From: Anaerolineales bacterium UBA5195
GTDB lineage: Bacteria > Chloroflexota > Anaerolineae > Anaerolineales > Villigracilaceae
DNA length: 64,000 nucleotides
Assembly: GCA_002412925.1 (NCBI GenBank)
Contig: DHVZ01000056.1
Location: 62,001 to 126,000 of the forward strand
Direction of reading: 5' to 3'
Shown here: in pieces, positions 58,988-64,000 of the stretch
Layout of the letters: each line of letters begins with the position of its first letter
Position numbering within the stretch: the first letter of the stretch is position 1
The notes under the pieces: model-generated
Seen by the model: the letters and a program-made list of their open reading frames with translations, nothing else
What the model was told of the DNA's origin: nothing
Database searches by the model: none
Made by a program: the position numbers and the translations under genes

Positions 58988-60199
58988 ATGAACATCAATG
59001 AACAGGTCGAACTGCTTATGCAGGGGACGGAATATGGCGATGAGGGCCTGCGCAAAACCATGGAAGCTGAATTGCGCCAGCGCCTGGTCGATGCTGAAAA
59101 AGAAGGTCGCAAACTAAAGATTTATTGTGGTTTTGACCCGCGCACAGCCGACCTGCACATCGGCCACACCGTCCCCATGCGCAAACTGCGCCAATTCCAG
59201 GACTTGGGCCATGAAGTGGTATTCCTGATTGGCACATATACCTCACTGATTGGCGACCCTTCAGACAAGGATAAGCTGCGCCCGCTGCTGACCCCGGAGC
59301 AGACGATGGATAATGCTCAAACCTATACGGATCAGGCATTCCGCGTTCTTGATAGGAACAAAACCACTGTCCGATATAACCACGAGTGGCTTCAAGAGCT
59401 AAAATTCGCTGACCTGATCAAGTTAGCCTCGAACTTTACCATCCAGCAGTTCCTGACGCGCGAAGCTTTCCGCAAGCGCTGGGATAATGAGGATGCCCTC
59501 TACCTGCATGAGTTTTTCTATCCCATCATGCAGGGCTACGACGCCTTTGCCCTGAAAACTGATGTGCAGGTGGGCGGCACCGACCAGTTGTTCAACATCA
59601 TCACCGCCGCGCGCAAAATCATGACCTCGCTGGGTGAAAAACCGAATATCGGCATCATCATGTCGATCCTGCCCGGCACCGATGGCGTGGTCAAGATGAG
59701 CAAATCGCTTGGCAACCACATCCCGCTCAATTCCACGCCCGAAGACATGTACGGCAAGGTCATGTCGATTCCCGATGCCGCCATGGGGCAGTTCGCCCGC
59801 CTGGTCACGCGCTGGCTGCCTGCCGATATAGCGGCCTTCGAAGGCGGGCTGAAATCAGGCGCCTTGCATCCGCGCGATGCCAAGATGAAACTGGCGCATG
59901 AGATCACATCCACTTACTACACTGAAGCGGAGGCTGTGCGCGCACAGGAAGCTTTTGTCCGCCTGTTCCAGCAAGGGAATATCCCTGAAGAGATGGCCGA
60001 ATTCGCGCTGACCCCTGGTCAGACCGTGCTCGATGTGCTGATCGCCGCCGGGCTGGTTTCCAGCAAATCTGAAGGACGCCGGATGATCGACCAGAAGGGC
60101 GTCAAGCTCGATGGCGAAGTCCTCGAAAAAGCGGAGGCCGCCTTCCCGCATCCGGGAGTCTTACAGGTGGGCAAACGTCGTTTCGTGCGCGTCAAATAA
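58988..60199 (+). CDS. tyrS: Tyrosyl-tRNA synthetase
   Basis: 403 residues from ATG 58988, preceded by AGGAGG at 7 bases; an in-frame ATG 24 bases upstream is less likely. Class I catalytic domain: HIGH-type DLHIGHTVPM, and KMSKS as VKMSKSLGNH. GGTDQLFNI completes the Tyr pocket. The C-terminal S4-like domain is present (SKSEGRRMIDQKGVKLDG). It charges tRNA-Tyr. Expression is probably controlled by the leader-peptide attenuator directly upstream. Confidence 0.96.
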   Translation: MNINEQVELLMQGTEYGDEGLRKTMEAELRQRLVDAEKEGRKLKIYCGFDPRTADLHIGHTVPMRKLRQFQDLGHEVVFLIGTYTSLIGDPSDKDKLRPLLTPEQTMDNAQTYTDQAFRVLDRNKTTVRYNHEWLQELKFADLIKLASNFTIQQFLTREAFRKRWDNEDALYLHEFFYPIMQGYDAFALKTDVQVGGTDQLFNIITAARKIMTSLGEKPNIGIIMSILPGTDGVVKMSKSLGNHIPLNSTPEDMYGKVMSIPDAAMGQFARLVTRWLPADIAAFEGGLKSGALHPRDAKMKLAHEITSTYYTEAEAVRAQEAFVRLFQQGNIPEEMAEFALTPGQTVLDVLIAAGLVSSKSEGRRMIDQKGVKLDGEVLEKAEAAFPHPGVLQVGKRRFVRVK

Positions 60200-60206
60200 A
60201 ACAATC

Positions 60207-60238
60207 GTCCGAAGCTTTGAAGCTTCGGACTACTTTAT
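60207..60238 (+). terminator. Terminator after tyrS
   Basis: 10-bp stem GTCCGAAGCT / AGCTTCGGAC, loop TTGA, then a T-rich stretch. Confidence 0.65.
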
Positions 60239-60242
60239 GCGA

Positions 60243-60273
60243 AGGGCGGCCTGTTTTTTTTTCAGGCCGCCCT
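60243..60273. other. Hairpin with oligo-T loop
   Basis: 11-bp stem AGGGCGGCCTG / CAGGCCGCCCT with a nine-T loop. The T's lie in the loop, so standard termination is doubtful. It lies at the 3' end of the convergent response-regulator gene. Confidence 0.5.
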
Positions 60274-60276
60274 AAA

Positions 60277-60705
60277 TTATTCCGGGTGCACGTTTAGCCC
60301 ACACCAATAGCGATGGATCAGGCTGACGGCTTTGGAAAACTGATCGTAATCAATGGATTTCAGGATGTAAGAATTTGCCCCCAACTCGTACGCCTTCTGG
60401 ATATCTTCTGACAAGTTCGAAGATGTCAAAACGACAATGGGCAGAACCTTATAGCGCGGGTGCGACTTGAGAATCTCAAGCACTTCCAAACCACTCACCT
60501 TGGGAAGTTTCAAATCGAGCAGGATAACGATTGGGGTGGGTGTACCCTCCTCCCAGCGTTTCAGGAAAAGAAGCGCCTCTTCGCCGTCCCGGGCAACGTC
60601 AAGGCTGATGTTCACCTCCGCCTTTTGGATGGCGTGCCGGATCAAATCGGCATCCATGGCATTGTCTTCAACCAGCAAAACGTAACAGGATGTACGATCA
60701 AACAT
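60277..60705 (-). CDS. Response regulator receiver protein (Rcp1/CheY-like)
   Basis: 142 residues, one receiver domain. LLVEDNAMDADLI acidic pair, ILLDLKLPKVSGLEVL phospho-Asp (near residue 64), VLTSS switch Thr, and ILKSID Lys. The style (VEDNxxDxxLI, and the spacing before the phospho-Asp) is of the Rcp1 group that works with phytochrome-type kinases. No output domain and no kinase nearby. Confidence 0.9.
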   Translation of the reverse strand: MFDRTSCYVLLVEDNAMDADLIRHAIQKAEVNISLDVARDGEEALLFLKRWEEGTPTPIVILLDLKLPKVSGLEVLEILKSHPRYKVLPIVVLTSSNLSEDIQKAYELGANSYILKSIDYDQFSKAVSLIHRYWCGLNVHPE

Positions 60706-60806
60706 AAGCGAGTCTCAGATTTCCATACAGTCGATTTGACTGCCCATAAATATAGTATAGCATGTCCTTGACGAATGACAAGCAGGGTTCGCCGGGTAAC
60801 TGGCGA

Positions 60807-62492
60807 TTACTTGCAATCCTTCCCTTGCAGATCATAAACCACGTATTCCAAATTTTCGTAGACCTGAGGCAGTTCGCGTGGATGACCTTTTTCAACCACG
60901 ATGAAACTGACCTGGTACTGGCAGGCTGCCTTCAACAAGGCGGCGGTGCTCAAGTTGTGATAAGCCTGCCCTGCGATTTGCTGGTTTTCCAGATAATTTC
61001 CCTGGAATTGCGCAATTGCGCCTGGCGCCAACGTTTCAATCCGTGGCCGCCAGGTGGACATATATTCGGGCTCGAAAGAGGCCTCCAGGATTTCAGAAAG
61101 CGTCGCCACGGTCTGGCGTTCAGAAAAAACACGCCATTCGGATTCGTACAGCCACCACTTATTGAGCGGTGTGATAAAGATGGCGTCTTTGGGCGAATTT
61201 TCCTTTGCCCAATCCTGCACTTCACGCCAGGGGTTTTCCGGCCCATAAATGAAAATTCCCGGATGCCAAAAATTGGCCCAGGCTGCTATTACCAGGCTGG
61301 TGATAAAAGCCATTGGCAAAAAGACAGCCGTCGCTCTCAGCCGCCAAGGGGTGGCGCTCCACCATTTTTGGGCGGCAAGCACCAAAACGGTGACAAAGGT
61401 CAGCGTCGAAAGGAAGAAAGTCCCGGTCAAGATGGCGTCGCCGGGGGCATTTACCCCACCAGACATCCACTTACGGGCCAGGTAATCCGCAAAATACAGG
61501 TAACCAAAGAGGACGGCAAACAGCCCGGCCCGGATGATCTGGAACTGAAGCAGGATGCTGACGGGCAGCCAGGCGGTCACAATCCCCTGAACCAGAACCA
61601 CCAGCGTGACAGCCAGCACAAAAATCATGACGGTCTTATCGTGCGAGCGAGCCGGAGCCGAATGATAGGCAACCAGGAACAGGACATACGCGCTCAGCGC
61701 GCTCAAACTGGCGGGCAGCAGGTAAAGATTTCCCGCCAGGTAGAACAGGTGCATCATCATCGTCCGCGTAATCAGGTCAAACCAGCCAGGCTCAAGGTGG
61801 ATTTCGGTGCCGGAATCCTGCAATTTCCACAACAGGACAGGCAAAGCCGCCAGGATGAAAACACCAACGCAATTAAGAATTTTCTTCCAGCCAATTTTGC
61901 GGTACTCCAGAATAAAGTCAAAAACAAACATGGCCAACACATAGTTCACAGATAGCACATGCAGGTTGTACAGAATACCCAACATGAAAAAACTGCGCGC
62001 GCGGATGCCGCGCAGGTACAGATTGATTGCCAGCAGCAAAAATGGCATCACAAAGGTGCGATTGAGCAGGCTGAACTCGACCAGCGGGAACCCGGCGAAG
62101 CTGACGTGCGGCAGCACAAAAGCCAGTGTCCCGAACATGGCGCTAAGCGGGTTTTTGAACAGTGTTTCACACAGTTCATAGAGCATCCAGAAAGTGAAAT
62201 AGGTGACGATGATGTGCGTGATAAAAAGCGTCGGCTCCAAAATTCCCCAATGATAGAAAGGGACGAAGAGAAACCAGAAATATGAATAATGTTCATTCCT
62301 TAGCGCCACAAATGCATCGCCCGGAAAGAGCGCAGGGTTGGCGATCGCTTTCAGAAATGGGATATGAATGGATTGATCGAATGTCCCAAAGTGATACCCT
62401 ATGGACAGGATGCTGAGAAGCGTCACCCCCAGGTAAAACAAATGCCTTGTACTCTCGGATTGACTAATGCGGTTGGCGAAGCGTTCCAGCAT
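60807..62492 (-). CDS. Polytopic membrane protein, GT-C-like
   Basis: 561 residues from ATG 62492 (MLERFANRISQ), with AGGAG upstream; 24 further codons are open upstream. About 11-12 helices with long loops. The first loop has GTFDQSIHIPFLKAIANPALFPGD, a common pattern of GT-C-related membrane proteins (DUF6798 type), without a clear Asp-Glu pair. The C-terminal 130 residues are soluble (WREVQDWAKENSPKDAIFITP). Function unknown; possibly glycan assembly. Confidence 0.62.
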   Translation of the reverse strand: MLERFANRISQSESTRHLFYLGVTLLSILSIGYHFGTFDQSIHIPFLKAIANPALFPGDAFVALRNEHYSYFWFLFVPFYHWGILEPTLFITHIIVTYFTFWMLYELCETLFKNPLSAMFGTLAFVLPHVSFAGFPLVEFSLLNRTFVMPFLLLAINLYLRGIRARSFFMLGILYNLHVLSVNYVLAMFVFDFILEYRKIGWKKILNCVGVFILAALPVLLWKLQDSGTEIHLEPGWFDLITRTMMMHLFYLAGNLYLLPASLSALSAYVLFLVAYHSAPARSHDKTVMIFVLAVTLVVLVQGIVTAWLPVSILLQFQIIRAGLFAVLFGYLYFADYLARKWMSGGVNAPGDAILTGTFFLSTLTFVTVLVLAAQKWWSATPWRLRATAVFLPMAFITSLVIAAWANFWHPGIFIYGPENPWREVQDWAKENSPKDAIFITPLNKWWLYESEWRVFSERQTVATLSEILEASFEPEYMSTWRPRIETLAPGAIAQFQGNYLENQQIAGQAYHNLSTAALLKAACQYQVSFIVVEKGHPRELPQVYENLEYVVYDLQGKDCK

Positions 62493-62549
62493 GGACGGAG
62501 TTTCTCCTACCTTTGATATATTTAATTTTGCCACATTCGCAGGGACGGC

Positions 62550-62924
62550 ATGATTATAAATCACTTCAGCAGGGTATCAGACATTTATGCCTTTGGGGCT
62601 CCAGGATTTTCCCGCCTGAACTTCCACAATGGAGAGCTGGTCAGCGTTTATGGGATCTCCGGTCAGGGTGATACCGGCGCACCGCGCCAGATTACTCCTC
62701 AGCCCGGCGCCACCTTTACCCTGTTAGAAAATTGGCTCGATTTGAACACCGATGGCAGCGTCAAGGAATCTGTCACCCAACAAGGCGAAACCCTGACCTT
62801 CGGCGGCCAGCCCTTTGAGTGGAAAGAACAATCTGCCGCCGCGGGTGAGTACATCGTCGGCTTCAGGATCGCAGACATGGACGGGAAGACCACAGAAGCC
62901 TATACGCAAATAACAGTCAGGTAA
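62550..62924 (+). pseudogene. Truncated C-terminal fragment, broken at a dispersed repeat
   Basis: An open frame of 124 codons. Codons up to about 62618 come from a repeat (APGFSRL) and are not native. The rest (FHNGELVSVYGISGQGDTGAPRQITPQPGATFTLLENWL...) is a beta-rich domain with the look of the end of a large secreted protein, perhaps a clostripain-family peptidase. No RBS or signal peptide is present. It is best read as a decayed gene remnant. Confidence 0.5.
62592..62618 (-). repeat. Dispersed repeat family, partial copy at a gene junction
   Basis: GGGGCTCCAGGATTTTCCCG on the plus strand equals the end of the family element read backwards (compare 39691). It marks the 5' boundary of the truncated open frame. 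Confidence 0.5.
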
Positions 62925-62937
62925 ACTTTTTTATCGC

Positions 62938-62985
62938 TTACAACAAACATCCCTCTCCAAAATAGAAGAGGGATGTTTGTTGTAA
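62938..62985. terminator. Long hairpin between convergent genes
   Basis: Perfect 19-bp stem (62938-62956 with 62967-62985) and a 10-base loop. No clear T-tract on either side, but the position at the end of the L,D-transpeptidase gene fits a terminator. Confidence 0.6.
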
Positions 62986-62997
62986 CGGGAAAGTTGC

Positions 62998-64000
62998 CTA
63001 CCACTGGATCGTGACCGGCGTGCCGATTTCTGCCCAGTCGAAGAGCAGTTGGGCTTCATAAGAACCAAGCACCACACAACCATATGAAATGGGCGTGCCA
63101 AGAAAACCCGCCCACAAGGTTGCGCCGTTGGGCAGGATCGGCAGGGCATGGATCCCATTTTCCATGCTCCCGGCGTAGTAAATCCCCAGCCAGTTAGGCA
63201 TCCAGATATTCCAGGTGGAACCGTAAGCGTTGGGGATTTTCGATTGGACCGCAAAATGACCCGCGCGTGTGGCATTGTTCATTCCAGTAGAGGCTACGAA
63301 GCTGTAGATAAGTGTCTCGCCTTGGTATGCCCACAAATGCTGCTGCGAAATATCCACCAGGATCCACTTCCCGCCAGAATCTGGACCGGCAGGTGATACA
63401 TTCGGCGGCGGCTGCGGGGTTGCCTGCTCCGGGGCAGCCGAGTCTGTGGGCAGCGCCGTGGGAGTGAACTCGGCGGCCATCGGGGCGATTGGCGTCTCGG
63501 TAAATGCCGGTGTGAACGTATCCGCTTCGCTGAAAGTGGCAACCGGCGTTGAGGTAAATGGTGCCGTGGGAGTGATGATCGCAGTGGGCGTCAGGGTCAT
63601 CGTCGCCTTGGCAATTTCGGCCTGCGCCCAGGCAGGGGCATGACTGTTTCCCGCCACGCCAGATTGGCTGACAAAAACTGCCAGCACAGGCGAAACATTC
63701 CAGATGGAGAACGCCAGCACGGCGATCAACAAGACCGGAAGTAAAATAAACAGGAAAGAGCTTTGGGATTTCTTTGCGCTTTCAAGCAGGCTGCCATTTT
63801 TTTTCGGCGCCGGGGCTGGTTTTTCAACCTTGAGCGGGGCCGTCGCCGCCGTTTGCGCGACGCGCCCCACTGGCTTCGAAACACTCACCCTGGCCGTCGT
63901 TGCTGTTTGGGCAGCTGTTTCGACCCGCTTCAGCGCCCAGTCCATCCCAGCTTTGGCGCGCGGGCTATCCGGATTGACCTTGAGAGCCTGCCTGAGATAG
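62998..64000 (-). CDS. L,D-transpeptidase with N-terminal TPR, 5' end beyond the window
   Basis: The frame is open through base 64000. The first visible residues, YLRQALKVNPDSPRAKAGMDWAL, are a TPR unit, so the ATG at 63945 is internal. After a linker comes one membrane helix, then a Thr/Pro-rich stretch, then the YkuD catalytic domain (about the last 120 residues): GKWILVDISQQHLWAYQG, the His in GIHALPIL and ISYGCVVLG with the nucleophile Cys. It forms 3-3 cross-links or attaches proteins in peptidoglycan outside the membrane. Cytosolic TPR plus external transpeptidase is an unusual layout. Confidence 0.88.
   Translation of the reverse strand, partial: YLRQALKVNPDSPRAKAGMDWALKRVETAAQTATTARVSVSKPVGRVAQTAATAPLKVEKPAPAPKKNGSLLESAKKSQSSFLFILLPVLLIAVLAFSIWNVSPVLAVFVSQSGVAGNSHAPAWAQAEIAKATMTLTPTAIITPTAPFTSTPVATFSEADTFTPAFTETPIAPMAAEFTPTALPTDSAAPEQATPQPPPNVSPAGPDSGGKWILVDISQQHLWAYQGETLIYSFVASTGMNNATRAGHFAVQSKIPNAYGSTWNIWMPNWLGIYYAGSMENGIHALPILPNGATLWAGFLGTPISYGCVVLGSYEAQLLFDWAEIGTPVTIQW

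Noticed and set aside
58830..58990. T-box riboswitch upstream of tyrS
   Set aside because: No T-box consensus (GGUGG bulge region) or long Stem I is present. The region is short and carries a Tyr-rich frame instead.
60243..60273. Second tyrS terminator
   Set aside because: The T residues lie in the loop rather than after the stem, so standard Rho-independent termination is not supported. Kept only as a hairpin.
1..64000. CRISPR array, insertion sequence, prophage or tRNA gene
   Set aside because: I looked for regularly spaced repeats, transposase motifs, phage structural genes and cloverleaf ends (CCA with TTCRA loop) and found none. Absence by eye is not proof for tRNAs.

Overview
The window looks like a chromosomal segment of a bacterium from the Chloroflexota, probably the Anaerolineae. 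This is inferred from gene content and protein style, not from a marker-gene search. Supporting signs are Thr/Pro-rich linkers in secreted proteins, a CCA-adding enzyme with a small extra N-terminal domain, a long ribosomal protein L31, tandem UbiA-type prenyltransferases, many GT-C membrane glycosyltransferases and many palindromic repeats between genes. GC content is moderate to high. I see no rRNA, tRNA, CRISPR array, insertion sequence or prophage. Both edges cut genes: a histone-deacetylase-family gene on the left and a TPR/L,D-transpeptidase gene on the right.

Layout. 0-7 kb: deacetylase end, nitroreductase, a lipoprotein, a LysM protein, pyruvate phosphate dikinase, a lone receiver protein and a zinc-ribbon protein. 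7-13 kb, minus strand: L21-L27-L31 ribosomal genes behind a clear promoter, then thymidine kinase, two tandem hypoxanthine phosphoribosyltransferases, CCA-adding enzyme and an alpha/beta hydrolase. 13-23.5 kb, plus strand: a surface-glycan block with four large polytopic GT-C proteins and a methyltransferase. 23.5-27.8 kb: a three-subunit biotin-dependent acyl-CoA carboxylase and a CYTH phosphatase/cyclase-fold protein. 27.8-32.6 kb, minus strand: MurI, a class I amidotransferase, L19, a DinB-like protein, MutY, a small protein and an MBL-fold hydrolase. 32.8-40.6 kb: EamA transporter, a lectin-like protein, two UbiA prenyltransferases, an MFS transporter, a PPi-type phosphofructokinase and a SpoU methyltransferase. 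40.8-55.2 kb, all plus: cation transporter, orphan sensors, purine nucleoside phosphorylase, GNAT, S1 protein, FtsK, phospholipid synthase, Lgt, an ABC exporter whose permease is fused to a SpoIIM domain, and an MBL hydrolase. 55-64 kb: HNH nuclease, SDR, HD-like protein, tyrS, a response regulator, a GT-C-like protein and the L,D-transpeptidase.

The most notable observation is upstream of tyrS (58.84-58.99 kb). A TATAAT box is followed, at about the expected start point, by a 13-residue open frame with three Tyr codons. Overlapping antiterminator and terminator hairpins then precede the tyrS ribosome-binding site. This has the geometry of ribosome-mediated tyrosine attenuation, possibly with a leaderless leader peptide. 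Other points of interest are an L31 fused to an RNA-polymerase alpha-CTD-like domain, a dispersed repeat family with about ten copies (one supplying the C-terminus of a methyltransferase), a 52-bp perfect palindrome, and the pairing of PPDK with a PPi-type PFK.
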